Assembly: GCA_003611955.1 (NCBI GenBank)
Contig: RAZE01000005.1
Location: forward strand, 112,298 to 176,297
Length of the DNA stretch: 64,000 nt
Source of the DNA: a bacterium 1XD8-76
GTDB lineage: Bacteria > Bacillota > Clostridia > Lachnospirales > Lachnospiraceae
Reading direction: 5' to 3'
A model generated the notes under the pieces. That model had not been told where the DNA came from, searched no databases, and saw only the letters and a program-made list of their open reading frames with translations. Position numbers and translations under genes: made by a program. Below are positions 8,405 through 21,101 of the stretch, in pieces. How positions within the stretch are numbered: position 1 is the stretch's first letter; every line of letters starts with the position of its first letter.

Positions 8405-8470
8405 ATGTCGGAGGGTGAAACACCAGACAAGACAATTTTTTTCGCAATTGCCTTGTCTTTTTTTGAATAA
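8405..8470 (+). CDS. Candidate 21-residue Phe-containing leader peptide of pheST
   Basis: The frame ATG TCG GAG ... TAA encodes a peptide with two Phe-Phe pairs (codons 12-13 and 19-20). It passes through the leader terminator. The Phe codons could report Phe-tRNA charging. However, the U-rich tracts of the terminator automatically create TTT codons, and there is no clear ribosome site because the ATG sits only a few nt from the predicted transcript start. It may therefore be chance. Confidence 0.35.
   Translation: MSEGETPDKTIFFAIALSFFE
8425..8464 (+). terminator. Attenuator-type terminator in the pheST leader
   Basis: A 13-position stem (8425-8437 with 8446-8458, one A-C mismatch) is followed by T7. 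It lies between promoter and pheS, so expression must depend on read-through. No T-box consensus or specifier stem is visible in this short leader. Confidence 0.8.
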
Positions 8471-8530
8471 ATAGAAAACGGCGCCTGATGCCGCTTATCA
8501 AAAACCGCAGAATCAGAAAGGAGCATTGCA

Positions 8531-9568
8531 ATGAAAGAAAAAATCACCGGTATTTTATCCGAAGCAAAAACCAAAATTTCTGCAGCCGCCAATGAAGGCG
8601 AACTGCAAAGCGTAAAAAGCGCTTACATCGGCAAGCAGGGAGCATTAAGTCTCCTGATGAAAGAGCTTCCGAATCTGGTTCCCTCACTCCGTCCAGAAAT
8701 GGGAGCCATGCTGAACCAGGCCAAGAACCGTGTGACTGACTTGGTTGACGCAAAAAGAATGGAGCTGAAGCTGAAAGCCTCCGAGGTATCCCAGGATTTC
8801 GATTGCTCTGTTCCGGGAATCATGCCGACAGGCGGCGGGCTCCATCCAATCACACAAATGTGCTATGACCTGAACGAAACCTTCCGCTCCATGGGATTCG
8901 AGGTTTTTCAGGAAGATGAGATCACAAGCGAGCTGTACGCCTTTGACAAGCTGAACTTCCCACAAAACCATCCGGCACGTGAAAGCATGGACACCTACTG
9001 GCTGGCAGGTCATGACAAAGGAGGCACAAATGAAAAACTCTGCCTGCGTCCCCATCTCACAGGCGGCAGCGTCCGTTACATGCAGACACATAAACCGCCC
9101 TACCGTTTTGTATATCCGGGGCGTGTTTACCGGAACGAAACCACAGACGCACATCATGAGAGGGCCTTTTTTCAATACGAAGCGCTGATCGTAGACAAGG
9201 ACATCACTTTCACATCAGGCAAAGTAATGATCAAAAGCATCCTGAGCAAGGTATTTGGCACGGATGTAGCCGTCAGGATGCGCTCCGGTTTCTTCCCCTT
9301 CGTAGAACCGGGATTTGAGATCGACATGGAATGCCAGGTCTGCGGCGGCAAAGGATGCAGCGTCTGCAAGCATGTGGGCTGGATCGAGGTCATGCCGGGC
9401 GGTTCCCCCCATCCCAATGTACTCCGGGCTGCCGGACTTGACCCGGATGAATATACGGGCTTCTATGTAAATATCGGTCTGGACAGGCTTGTTATGATGC
9501 GCTATGGCGTGGATGACGTAAGGCTGTTTCACAGCGCCGACTTAAGATTCCTGAAACAATTCAGATAA
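8531..9568 (+). CDS. pheS: Phenylalanine-tRNA ligase alpha subunit
   Basis: The 345-residue catalytic subunit charges tRNA-Phe as part of an alpha2-beta2 enzyme. An N-terminal helical region (IGKQGALSLLMKELPNL) precedes class II core motifs: motif 2 around GRVYRNETTDAHHERAFFQYE, a CxxC-GGKGC-xxC Zn-knuckle-like insert (about 265-285), and motif 3 GLDRLVMMRYGVDDVR. The motif 2 segment and MPGGSPHPNVL differ from the common THSHQFHQ and GxGMVHPNVL forms, so it is a divergent PheS type. Ribosome site AAAGGAG. It is cotranscribed with pheT after an 11-bp gap. Confidence 0.95.
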   Translation: MKEKITGILSEAKTKISAAANEGELQSVKSAYIGKQGALSLLMKELPNLVPSLRPEMGAMLNQAKNRVTDLVDAKRMELKLKASEVSQDFDCSVPGIMPTGGGLHPITQMCYDLNETFRSMGFEVFQEDEITSELYAFDKLNFPQNHPARESMDTYWLAGHDKGGTNEKLCLRPHLTGGSVRYMQTHKPPYRFVYPGRVYRNETTDAHHERAFFQYEALIVDKDITFTSGKVMIKSILSKVFGTDVAVRMRSGFFPFVEPGFEIDMECQVCGGKGCSVCKHVGWIEVMPGGSPHPNVLRAAGLDPDEYTGFYVNIGLDRLVMMRYGVDDVRLFHSADLRFLKQFR

Positions 9569-9579
9569 GGAGAGGAAAA

Positions 9580-12024
9580 ATGAAATTATCATTATCATGG
9601 ATCAAAGACTATGTAGCCATCCCGGAAAATATAGATTTGAAAAAACTGGCATACGATCTGACAATGTCTACCGTAGAGGTGGAGGACACGGAAGATCTGG
9701 CCCGCCGTTTTGACCATATGGTCGTCGGCGTTATCAGGAAAATTGACGTCCATCCCAATGCCGACAAGCTGCGGGTATGCAGAGTAGACATCGGCGAAGG
9801 TGAAGACAAAGAGATCGTCTGCGGCGGAATCAATCTTACGGAAGGCATGCGCGTGGCAGTCTCCTGTCCCGGCGCCACTGTACGCTGGCATGGTGAGGGA
9901 GAGCCCGTGGTGATCAAAAATTCCAGACTCCGAGGCATAGAATCTTTCGGTATGATCTGCGCTTCAGATGAGATAGGGCTTGGCGACCTGTTTCCGGCAT
10001 CACAGGAGGCGGAGATTTTGGACCTGTCTGCCTTTGATGTGCCGGCAGGGACTTCCCTCGCAGATGCCCTGGACATGAACGATATCCTGTTGGAAATCGA
10101 CAATAAATCCATGACAAACAGACCGGATCTCTGGGGGCACTACGGCATTGCCCGCGAGATTGCCGCTCTTTACGATCTTCCCCTCACTGAAATCACACCA
10201 TATAAGGCCGAAGCAGAATCCGATTTTAAAGTTGAGATCGCATCACCGAACAGATGTTTAAGATACATCGGCGTGGAAATGTCCGGCGTGGAAGTAAAGC
10301 CGTCTCCCTACCAGATACAGAACAGGATCTGGAAAGCGGGGATGCGCCCCATCAATGCGCTGGTAGATATCACAAACTATGTCATGCTTGCCACAGGAAA
10401 TCCAACCCATGCATTTGATGCAGACAACATTACGGGACATATCGTTGTCAGGCCCGCTTCTGACGGCGAGCGGCTTGACCTGCTGAACGGCAAAGAATTA
10501 GAACTGTGTAAAGACGATCTGGTAATCACAGACTCCGAAGGACCGGTTGCCCTTGCCGGGGTTATGGGCGGTTCCAAAGATTCCATTCTGCCCGAAACCA
10601 AGCGTGTTATTTTGGAAGTGGCAAACTTTGAGTCTACAGGCATCAGGAGAACGGCGCTCCGCTACGATAACCGCACCGAGGCCTCCTCCAGATATGAAAA
10701 GGCCATTGATCCGGAACGATGCGGGCAGGCTCTGGCTCTTTCCATGCAATATTTTACGACATTGTATCCGGAGATGAAAGTAACCGGATACTGTGACCGG
10801 TACGTAAAAAAACCTGACCGGGCAGAAATTGACGTCAGCCTTAAGTGGCTGGCAAAACGTCTCGGGAAAAACCTGTCAAATGACCTGATCCTTCACAAAC
10901 TGGAACTGCTTGGCTTCGACGTAAAGATCAATGACGACAACATGCATGTCACTGCTCCCGCATGGCGTTCCACCGGCGATATTTCCATTAAGGATGATGT
11001 CATGGAAGAAGTGGCGCGAATGTATGGCTATGATCATTTTGAAGCAACAGAATTCGTCACTGCTTTCTCGGGGGCGATCAATCAGAAAGAGCAGGACCTG
11101 ATCAGAAATATCAAGGAATATCTTGCAGTCCGCTGCGGAATGCAGGAAGTTTACACATATCCCTGGATGAATGATGCCTTTGTAGATGCCCTGCTCCGGA
11201 ACACGGAGGGCGTCCTGAAGCTGGCTACGCCTCCTGCACCGGACTTAAGCTGTATCCGTTCTTCTCTGCTTCCCAATCTTTGTGAAGCGGTTGTAAAAAA
11301 TGAGCGATATTTCAATGATTTTTCTATCTTTGAAGAAGCCCAGGTCTTTTTTGATAAAAATTATGATTCTCTGTACGATAATACAGAATCCCTGCCGGAA
11401 CAACGCAGGCATATCGGGGCAGCTTTTGCCAGCAGCATGAAAAACATCACCGAACTTTTCCGGGAAGCCAAAGGCGTTCTCGAATATATGCCCCGATATA
11501 CGCACATGGAGGCCTTCGCTTTTAAAAAAGAGATAAAACCGGTATGGACAGACAATGTGGTATGGCTGAATATTTTCCTGGAAGATGAGAAGATTGGCGA
11601 TATGGGGCTTTTAGCCAAAAAGGTATCCCTGGAATGCGGAATCAAAAACCTCTCCGTCATACTCTTTGAGCTGGATGCCACAAAACTGAAACCGCTAAAA
11701 TCCAGAACCAATAAATTCACCCATCTGGCGGAGTATCCGGAAACGGACTATGACATCTCCATGCTTTTCGAGTCGAGTGCCATGTGGACAGAGATTTACG
11801 ATATCATCATGGGCAAAAAGAAAGCAAGCGCACTTTTGAAAAATGCTTCCTTTGTAGATGAATATCATGGAAAACAGATCCCGGAGGGAAAGAAGTCCGT
11901 AACGATCCGCCTGACCATCGGATCTGATGAAAAGACACTGACTTCCCAGGAGATTGAAAATACGGCGGACCATGTCATGAAAAAACTCAGTAAAACGATG
12001 GGAGCAGAGCTTAGAACACAATAG
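9580..12024 (+). CDS. pheT: Phenylalanine-tRNA ligase beta subunit
   Basis: The 814-residue protein is close to the usual length of about 800. Domains in order are: an N-terminal domain with tRNA-binding OB fold (about 40-150), B3/B4 editing domain (about 210-380, containing NALVDITNYVMLATGNPTHAFD and LAGVMGG), B5 domain (about 405-475), inactive synthetase-like core, and C-terminal FDX-ACB anticodon-binding domain (about 720-812, EYPETDYDISM). The editing domain appears intact. It is the second gene of the pheST operon and is followed by a long hairpin. Confidence 0.96.
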   Translation: MKLSLSWIKDYVAIPENIDLKKLAYDLTMSTVEVEDTEDLARRFDHMVVGVIRKIDVHPNADKLRVCRVDIGEGEDKEIVCGGINLTEGMRVAVSCPGATVRWHGEGEPVVIKNSRLRGIESFGMICASDEIGLGDLFPASQEAEILDLSAFDVPAGTSLADALDMNDILLEIDNKSMTNRPDLWGHYGIAREIAALYDLPLTEITPYKAEAESDFKVEIASPNRCLRYIGVEMSGVEVKPSPYQIQNRIWKAGMRPINALVDITNYVMLATGNPTHAFDADNITGHIVVRPASDGERLDLLNGKELELCKDDLVITDSEGPVALAGVMGGSKDSILPETKRVILEVANFESTGIRRTALRYDNRTEASSRYEKAIDPERCGQALALSMQYFTTLYPEMKVTGYCDRYVKKPDRAEIDVSLKWLAKRLGKNLSNDLILHKLELLGFDVKINDDNMHVTAPAWRSTGDISIKDDVMEEVARMYGYDHFEATEFVTAFSGAINQKEQDLIRNIKEYLAVRCGMQEVYTYPWMNDAFVDALLRNTEGVLKLATPPAPDLSCIRSSLLPNLCEAVVKNERYFNDFSIFEEAQVFFDKNYDSLYDNTESLPEQRRHIGAAFASSMKNITELFREAKGVLEYMPRYTHMEAFAFKKEIKPVWTDNVVWLNIFLEDEKIGDMGLLAKKVSLECGIKNLSVILFELDATKLKPLKSRTNKFTHLAEYPETDYDISMLFESSAMWTEIYDIIMGKKKASALLKNASFVDEYHGKQIPEGKKSVTIRLTIGSDEKTLTSQEIENTADHVMKKLSKTMGAELRTQ

Positions 12025-12036
12025 GCTTAACACAAA

Positions 12037-12079
12037 GGCAGATAAGGAGCTGACATATACTGTCAGCACTTTATCTGCC
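12037..12079. terminator. Long hairpin after pheT, possible terminator
   Basis: GGCAGATAA pairs with TTATCTGCC and GCTGACA pairs with TGTCAGC, in one stem with a small 3-nt by 3-nt internal loop. It lies between convergent pheT and the GH1 gene. Neither strand has a strong U tract, so it may act only as a weak terminator or a 3'-end stabiliser. Confidence 0.55.
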
Positions 12080-12101
12080 AAATCTTAAAACAATTTATCC
12101 A

Positions 12102-15454
<3,353 letters not shown>

Positions 15455-15490
15455 ACTTTTACCTCCGTTTTAATTCTTCTGACCTATAGA

Positions 15491-16333
15491 TCAGAGATTA
15501 CTTTTGTAAATGATCCGTTCAACATGTATCGTCAGATACAGCATCTCATCACTGGAAAGCGTGTAGGAATATCTGCTTTTTACAAATGCCTCTATCTTTT
15601 CCACACATTTATAAGAATTTACATACTTTTTCCGAATGGTATCCAAAAGCTCGTCCTGGTCATCCTGCTCATATAATTTCCCACTCACAAGCCTTTGGGC
15701 AAAAAATTTCAGATGCGCGACAAAACGGTAATAATAAACGCTCTCCTGATTAAACTCCACCTGAAAATGATATTTTACGATATTGGACAGTTCTGCCATA
15801 ATGTCTGTGATTCTCTGCATATCCAAAGCGTTTTCATTCATTCTCGCCTCTGCAATATGAAAGGCAAAAAAACCGGCTTCATCCCCGGAAAGCCGTACAC
15901 TGGTATACTTCTCTACAATCTCCAGTATGTGACACTCCGCCTCATATTCCTCACTGTAAAACCGCCGGATATCCCAGAGCATCACATTTTTGACCTCTAT
16001 ACCGTTTTGATAGCGTTTAACTGCTCCATAAATATGATCCACCAGACTCAAGTACAGGAGTGTACTCTGCTCAATATACAGTTTCTCCTGTATATAGCTT
16101 ATAATTTCATTTCCCATAGTCAGATAGTCCAAAGGAATATAGGAAAGAAATTCTCTGAATTTCATGTTCACGTCAGGTTCTGATAATACAAATATCTTCT
16201 GTATCTTGGAATCGTCAATCACGTCGCCCACCCGCTTTTTAAAGGCAAGCCCGCACCCCACAACAATGATCTCTCTACAATCATTATCTCTTGTTTCCAC
16301 CGCATTATTGTTATATATTTTTACAATACGCAT
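15491..16333 (-). CDS. Transcription antiterminator, LicT/BglG family
   Basis: The 280-residue protein has the RNA-binding CAT domain at the N-terminus (MRIVKIYNNNAV ... GCGLAFKKRVGD, about 1-55) and two PRD domains with conserved His residues (for example SLVDHIYGAVKR and HIAEARMN in PRD1, and YLTIHVERI near the C-terminus). Such proteins bind a RAT hairpin in nascent RNA and prevent termination when the PTS sugar is present. Both a RAT-like sequence and an overlapping terminator are visible in its own leader, so the operon appears autoregulated. Confidence 0.94.
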   Translation of the reverse strand: MRIVKIYNNNAVETRDNDCREIIVVGCGLAFKKRVGDVIDDSKIQKIFVLSEPDVNMKFREFLSYIPLDYLTMGNEIISYIQEKLYIEQSTLLYLSLVDHIYGAVKRYQNGIEVKNVMLWDIRRFYSEEYEAECHILEIVEKYTSVRLSGDEAGFFAFHIAEARMNENALDMQRITDIMAELSNIVKYHFQVEFNQESVYYYRFVAHLKFFAQRLVSGKLYEQDDQDELLDTIRKKYVNSYKCVEKIEAFVKSRYSYTLSSDEMLYLTIHVERIIYKSNL

Positions 16334-16407
16334 TCTGTACTCCTCCCCCGAAATTCATACGATAGTTGAATTTCTCATTGACAGCCCGTTTCGATCTTTT
16401 ATATAAC

Positions 16408-16467
16408 AAAAAATACCTACTTATTTAATCTGCATAGAAATTCCCTACAGATCCAATAAACAGGTAT
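16408..16467 (-). terminator. Sugar-controlled terminator in the beta-glucoside operon leader
   Basis: On the minus strand 16467-16455 pairs with 16425-16413 over 13 positions (two G-U), with a further inner stem of AUCUG/CAGAU, followed by a U6 run. Its 5' arm shares ATACCT with the end of the RAT sequence, so the two structures exclude each other. Confidence 0.85.
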
Positions 16468-16490
16468 AGCTTACAATGTAATAACCATCC
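16462..16490 (-). promoter_or_regulatory. RAT site for the LicT-type antiterminator
   Basis: Minus-strand GGATGGTTATTACATTGTAA plus GCTATACCT closely resembles the known RAT consensus GGATTGTTACTG...GGCAAAACC. It lies just before and overlaps the terminator, as in licS and bgl leaders. Confidence 0.75.
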
Positions 16491-16503
16491 TTCAATTGTT
16501 AAT

Positions 16504-16532
16504 ATTTTATCAGAAATAAAGTGCTCTGTCAA
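16504..16532 (-). promoter_or_regulatory. Promoter of the beta-glucoside operon
   Basis: TTGACA (16532-16527), a 17-bp spacer and TAAAAT (16509-16504) on the minus strand. The leader to the antiterminator gene is about 165 nt and contains the RAT and terminator. Confidence 0.8.
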
Positions 16533-16580
16533 CCATTAAAAATTTAAAGCCTGATTTAATAAACAGATATTTGATAACTT

Positions 16581-16614
16581 AAAAGACCGCCAGCATATTC
16601 CGCCGACGGCCTTT
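16581..16614 (-). terminator. Terminator of the ilvD-ilvB operon
   Basis: On the minus strand AAAAGGCCGTCGGC pairs with GCTGGCGGTCTTTT across a 6-7 nt loop, giving a stem of about 14 bp with G-U pairs and a U tract. It lies about 20 nt past the ilvB stop. On the plus strand the same stem has mismatches, so it acts mainly on the minus strand. Confidence 0.8.
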
Positions 16615-16632
16615 TTATTTCACAGACTTTTA

Positions 16633-18312
16633 TTATCCTCGCTTCGCCAGATCCTCCGCGTCGAACGCCTCGCTGATCGCCCCGCCCGGAGATACCATTG
16701 GAAATACCTTGTCATCCTCATCGATCACGCAGTTTAACAGCACAGGCTTCCCGAGCGACAACGCCTTCTCGATGGCCGGCGCAACCTCCTCTTTCTTTGT
16801 CACAAGAATGGCCTCACAGCCCAGCCCCTCCGCCACCTTGCAGAAGTCCACCTTGTCCTGCAGGATCGTCTGGGAGTAGCGCTGTCCGTAGAACAGGGTC
16901 TGCCACTGTCTGACCATGCCGAGCACGTGGTTGTTGATCACGACCTGAATGATCGGGATATTGTACCTGCTGGCCGTAGCCAGTTCGTTCATGTTCATAC
17001 GGAAACACCCGTCGCCGGCGATATTGATACAGACCTTATCGGGTCTTCCCGACTTCGCGCCGATGCAGGCTCCGAGACCGTACCCCATCGTGCCGAGGCC
17101 GCCGGAGGAGAGGAACGTTCTGGGCTCCGTATATCTGTAATACTGTGCCGCCCACATCTGGTGCTGGCCCACATCCGTTGTGATAATGGCTCTCCCCTCT
17201 GTCAGTCTGTCGATCTCCTCTATGATATAGGGGCAGGTCAGAGTATTCTTATCGTAAGTCAGCGGATATTTCTCCTTCAGCTCCGCGATTCTCGCAAGCC
17301 ATTCCGGATGTTTTCTCTCCTCCAGCCTCTCATTCAATATCTGCAGGATCTCTTTCAGATCCCCTACCACGGACACATCCGTCCTGATGTTCTTGTTGAT
17401 CTCCGCCGCATCGATATCGATATGGAGCACCTTCGCTTTCGCCGCAAAACTCTTCGGGTTGCCCACCACACGGTCGGAGAACCTCGCTCCCAGAGCGATC
17501 AGCAGATCGCACTCGCTGACGCCCAGATTCGACGCCTTTGTGCCGTGCATACCGATCATGCCCGTGTAGACAGCATCCCTTCCGTTAAACGCGCCCTTGC
17601 CGAGCAGTGTGTCGCAGACCGGGGCATCCACCTTCTTCGCAAATCCGGCCAGCTCGTCGGAGGCGCCCGACAGGATGATACCGCCGCCCACATACAGATA
17701 AGGTCTCTCGGCCTTTTCGATCAGCTCCACCGCCGCCGCGATATCCGCCTCCGAATATTTCACCTTTTTCTCCGCCGGTTCCGGCTCCTTCGGCGTAAAC
17801 TCACAGGTGTTTGCCGTCACATCCTTCGTGATGTCCACGAGCACCGGACCGGGCCGCCCGGACTTGGCGATGTGGAACGCCCTGCGCAGCGTATCCGCCA
17901 GCTTTGTCACATCCTTGACGATATAGCTGTGCTTTGTGATCGGCATCACCACGCCCGCGATGTCCACCTCCTGAAAGGAATCCTTGCCGAGCGCCGGCAG
18001 ATTCACGTTCGCCGTGATCGCCACCACCGGGATGGAATCCATGTACGCCGTCGCGATCCCCGTGACAAGGTTGGTAGCGCCGGGGCCGCTGGTCGCCATG
18101 CACACGCCCACCTTTCCCGTCGCCCTCGCATAACCGTCCGCCGCATGCGCCGCGCCCTGCTCATGGCTTGTCAGGATATGTTTTATCTCATCGCTGTGCC
18201 TGTACAATGCGTCATACACATTCAAGATCGTTCCGCCGGGGTAGCCGAAGACCGTGTCCACCCCCTGTTCCTTCAAACATTCTATTACTATTTCCGAGCC
18301 TGTAAGCTGCAT
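16633..18312 (-). CDS. ilvB: Acetolactate synthase large subunit
   Basis: The 559-residue ThDP enzyme condenses pyruvate to acetolactate (or acetohydroxybutyrate) in valine, leucine and isoleucine synthesis. Seen are YPGG and the conserved Glu in SHEQGAAHAADGYARATG, the FAD/central domain, and the ThDP motif GDGCFRMNMNEL...VINN near residues 430-460. It is 16 bp downstream of ilvD with ribosome site GGGAGGGAC. No small regulatory subunit (ilvN) gene follows; the operon ends with a terminator. A catabolic AlsS is less likely given the ilvD neighbour and sequence style. Confidence 0.93.
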   Translation of the reverse strand: MQLTGSEIVIECLKEQGVDTVFGYPGGTILNVYDALYRHSDEIKHILTSHEQGAAHAADGYARATGKVGVCMATSGPGATNLVTGIATAYMDSIPVVAITANVNLPALGKDSFQEVDIAGVVMPITKHSYIVKDVTKLADTLRRAFHIAKSGRPGPVLVDITKDVTANTCEFTPKEPEPAEKKVKYSEADIAAAVELIEKAERPYLYVGGGIILSGASDELAGFAKKVDAPVCDTLLGKGAFNGRDAVYTGMIGMHGTKASNLGVSECDLLIALGARFSDRVVGNPKSFAAKAKVLHIDIDAAEINKNIRTDVSVVGDLKEILQILNERLEERKHPEWLARIAELKEKYPLTYDKNTLTCPYIIEEIDRLTEGRAIITTDVGQHQMWAAQYYRYTEPRTFLSSGGLGTMGYGLGACIGAKSGRPDKVCINIAGDGCFRMNMNELATASRYNIPIIQVVINNHVLGMVRQWQTLFYGQRYSQTILQDKVDFCKVAEGLGCEAILVTKKEEVAPAIEKALSLGKPVLLNCVIDEDDKVFPMVSPGGAISEAFDAEDLAKRG

Positions 18313-18328
18313 ATAAGTCCCTCCCGCT

Positions 18329-19999
18329 TTACTTTTTTACTTTCTCCAGGATCGCTCCCCGGTTTCCGCTGGTCACCATCTCGCGGTATCTCGCCAGATA
18401 ACCGGTGTTTACCTTCGGCTCCCTGGGCTGCCATTTCGCTTTTCTCTCCGCCAGCACTTCATCGGAAACCTTCACATTCAGAGCGTAGTTCGGAATATCA
18501 ATGCTGATGATATCCCCCTCCTCCACCAGCGCAATAGGGCCTCCCACCGCCGCCTCCGGCGACACATGCCCGATGGATGCTCCTCTGCTGGCGCCGGAGA
18601 ATCTTCCGTCCGTGATCAGCGCCACGCTGGAGCCGAGTCCCATGCCCGCGATCGCGGAAGTCGGATTCAGCATCTCCCGCATGCCGGGACCGCCCTTCGG
18701 TCCCTCATAGCGGATCACCACAACATCTCCCGCCACGATCCTGCCGGACTTGATCGCCTCGATCGCGTCCTCCTCGCACTCAAACACTCTGGCCGGTCCC
18801 TCGTGGACCATCATCTCAGCCACCACCGCGGAGCGTTTTACAACGGAACCGTCCGGCGCCAGATTGCCTTTCAGCACCGCCAGGCCGCCCGTCTTGCTGT
18901 AGGGGTTGTCGAGAGGCCGGATCACCTCGGGATCTCTGTTTGCCGCGTCCTTAATATTTTCACCGATCGTCTTACCGGTGACAGTCATGCAGTCCTCGTT
19001 CAAAAGTCCCAGCTCGGACAGCTCTCTCATCACCGCGTACACGCCGCCCGCCTCATTCAGGTCTTCCATGTAGGTGGGGCCTGCCGGTGCCAGATGGCAG
19101 AGATTCGGCGTCTTCTCGCTGATCTCGTTCGCCATCGCGATATCAAAGTCAAAGCCGATCTCATGGGCGATCGCCGGCAGATGCAGCATGGAGTTGGTGG
19201 AACAGCCGAGCGCCATATCCACGGTCAGCGCATTCAGCACCGCCTCCTTTGTCATGATATCCCTCGGGCAGATATTCTGCCTCAACATTTCCATGACAGC
19301 CATGCCGGCATGCTTTGCCAGCTTGATCCTCTCCGAGTACACCGCGGGGATCGTGCCGTTCCCGCGAAGCCCCATCCCGAGAGCTTCCGTCAGACAGTTC
19401 ATGGAGTTCGCGGTGTACATGCCGGAGCAGGAACCGCAGGTAGGACAGGTCTTCTCCTCAAACTCCCGCACGTCCTCCTCGCTCATGGTGCCCGCCGCGT
19501 GGGCTCCCACCGCCTCGAACATGGAGGAGAGACTTCTCTTTTGTCCCTTCACGCGTCCGGCTAACATCGGACCGCCGGAGACAAACACGGTGGGCACATT
19601 GATCCTCGCCGCCGCCATCAGAAGCCCGGGCACATTTTTGTCACAGTTGGGCACCATCACCAGAGCGTCAAACTGATGCGCAAGCGCCATGCACTCCGTG
19701 GAATCCGCGATCAGATCCCTCGTCACAAGGGAATATTTCATCCCCACATGCCCCATGGCGATGCCGTCGCAGACCGCGATCGCCGGAAATACCACCGGCA
19801 CGCCGCCGGCCTCCGCCACCCCCAGCTTTACCGCTTCCACGATCTTATCCAGATTCATATGCCCCGGCACGATCTCGTTGTAGGAGCTGACGATGCCGAC
19901 CATCGGCTTTCTCATCTCCTCCTCCGTGAACCCTAACGCGTTGAACAAACTTCTGTGGGGCGCCTGCTGCATCCCCGTCTTCACATTGTCACTCCTCAT
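18329..19999 (-). CDS. ilvD: Dihydroxy-acid dehydratase
   Basis: The 556-residue Fe-S dehydratase makes 2-keto acids in branched-chain amino acid synthesis. Cluster cysteines appear in NCDKNVPG and [17 protein letters not shown], and a third in [19 protein letters not shown]. The C-terminal part has [12 protein letters not shown] and GRFSGASRG. Length is typical. It has its own promoter just after the add stop and is cotranscribed with ilvB. Confidence 0.96.
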   Translation of the reverse strand: MRSDNVKTGMQQAPHRSLFNALGFTEEEMRKPMVGIVSSYNEIVPGHMNLDKIVEAVKLGVAEAGGVPVVFPAIAVCDGIAMGHVGMKYSLVTRDLIADSTECMALAHQFDALVMVPNCDKNVPGLLMAAARINVPTVFVSGGPMLAGRVKGQKRSLSSMFEAVGAHAAGTMSEEDVREFEEKTCPTCGSCSGMYTANSMNCLTEALGMGLRGNGTIPAVYSERIKLAKHAGMAVMEMLRQNICPRDIMTKEAVLNALTVDMALGCSTNSMLHLPAIAHEIGFDFDIAMANEISEKTPNLCHLAPAGPTYMEDLNEAGGVYAVMRELSELGLLNEDCMTVTGKTIGENIKDAANRDPEVIRPLDNPYSKTGGLAVLKGNLAPDGSVVKRSAVVAEMMVHEGPARVFECEEDAIEAIKSGRIVAGDVVVIRYEGPKGGPGMREMLNPTSAIAGMGLGSSVALITDGRFSGASRGASIGHVSPEAAVGGPIALVEEGDIISIDIPNYALNVKVSDEVLAERKAKWQPREPKVNTGYLARYREMVTSGNRGAILEKVKK

Positions 20000-20055
20000 T
20001 TTCCGTATCCTTTCTGCTCTTGTCCTGCCTATTTATTTTCTTTTCAACTCAGTCT

Positions 20056-20085
20056 ATTTTAACACACTGTTTTATCCTTTTACAA
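20056..20085 (-). promoter_or_regulatory. Promoter of ilvD-ilvB
   Basis: Minus-strand TTGTAA (20085-20080), an 18-bp spacer, and TAAAAT (20061-20056). It sits in the 104-bp gap after add. No T-box or leader terminator fits in this short leader. Confidence 0.6.
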
Positions 20086-20103
20086 GATACACGAGCTAAA
20101 CTG

Positions 20104-21084
20104 TCACAGGCTTTCCAACAACTCCCTGCACAGCCTTTCTTTTATGCCATCCTCCGCGAAGGAGACAGCAGCCGCATTTTTCATGCACCGCAAGATCTCG
20201 TCATTCCCGATTCCATACATTCTTTGAATAAACTCCAACTCCCTTATCATGGAAGTGCCGCTGACCGTCCGGTTGTCCGTGTTGATCGTGACAAGAAGCC
20301 CTCTGTCCAGAAATTCCCGGAGCGGATATTCCTCCGGTCCGCCCACCGCCTTTGTCTGCAGATTGCTGACGGGGCACATCTCTATCCCGACGCCGGCATC
20401 TCTCACAATCCTCTGCACATCCTCCCTGCCTCGCATCGCGATCCCGTGCCCGATCCGCCGCGCCCCCGCTCTCACCGCATCCGTGATATTCTCCGCATTA
20501 CCGCACTCGCCCGCATGGATCGTGTAGGGCATGTCCAGTTTTTTCACCTGCTCGAACAGATTCATAAACTCCGACATGGGATACACCGCCTCCGCCCCCG
20601 CCAGATCCGCGGCACACACGCCTGCGCCCAGAAACTCTCTGGCCGCCCGGATCATCGCCATATTTTTTTCTTCACTGTAGTGGCGCATCGCGCAGACGAT
20701 CACATTATAAGCTGTTCCGAACTCCTGCTTTCCCTTCTCCAGCCCCTTTAACAGCGCCTCGATCGCCCCCGCTGCGCTCATCCCCTGCGAGCCGCAGGCA
20801 ACAGGATCAAAACGTATCTCCGCATAGCGAACATTCTCTCTTCCCATCGCCCCTGACACATCATACCCAGCCTCCGTCAGCCCTGTCTGATCCTGCAGAC
20901 AGGCTATGGGCAGCACAAATTTCCCCAGATACTCTTCCAGGCTGCGGCAATCTTCGGCCACTTTGAGCTCCGCCGCATCCACGCTTCTCCCCAGCCGTCT
21001 CTCGACAAACTCACGGCTCAAAGAACCGTCCAGATGACAGTGCAGTTCGATTTTCGGCAGTTTTCTCAATTCCTCCGTTGTCAT
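20104..21084 (-). CDS. add: Adenosine deaminase
   Basis: The 326-residue zinc hydrolase converts adenosine to inosine. Metal and catalytic motifs are ELHCHLDGSLS (H15, H17), TIHAGE with catalytic Glu and a His near residue 192, RIGHGIAM, and TINTDNRTVSGT in place of the commoner NTDDP. It follows cdd by 17 bp, so the two nucleoside-salvage enzymes form one unit with leuB upstream. Confidence 0.93.
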   Translation of the reverse strand: MTTEELRKLPKIELHCHLDGSLSREFVERRLGRSVDAAELKVAEDCRSLEEYLGKFVLPIACLQDQTGLTEAGYDVSGAMGRENVRYAEIRFDPVACGSQGMSAAGAIEALLKGLEKGKQEFGTAYNVIVCAMRHYSEEKNMAMIRAAREFLGAGVCAADLAGAEAVYPMSEFMNLFEQVKKLDMPYTIHAGECGNAENITDAVRAGARRIGHGIAMRGREDVQRIVRDAGVGIEMCPVSNLQTKAVGGPEEYPLREFLDRGLLVTINTDNRTVSGTSMIRELEFIQRMYGIGNDEILRCMKNAAAVSFAEDGIKERLCRELLESL

Positions 21085-21101
21085 GATCGCTCACCGCCCG
21101 T

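Noticed and set aside
8365..8530. T-box leader before pheST
   Set aside because: The leader is only about 130 nt and has neither a specifier stem nor the conserved T-box antiterminator sequence.
16927..18507. 526-residue plus-strand open frame over ilvB
   Set aside because: It is antisense to a clear acetolactate synthase and has a biased composition rich in Arg, His and Pro; a shadow of GC-rich codon use.
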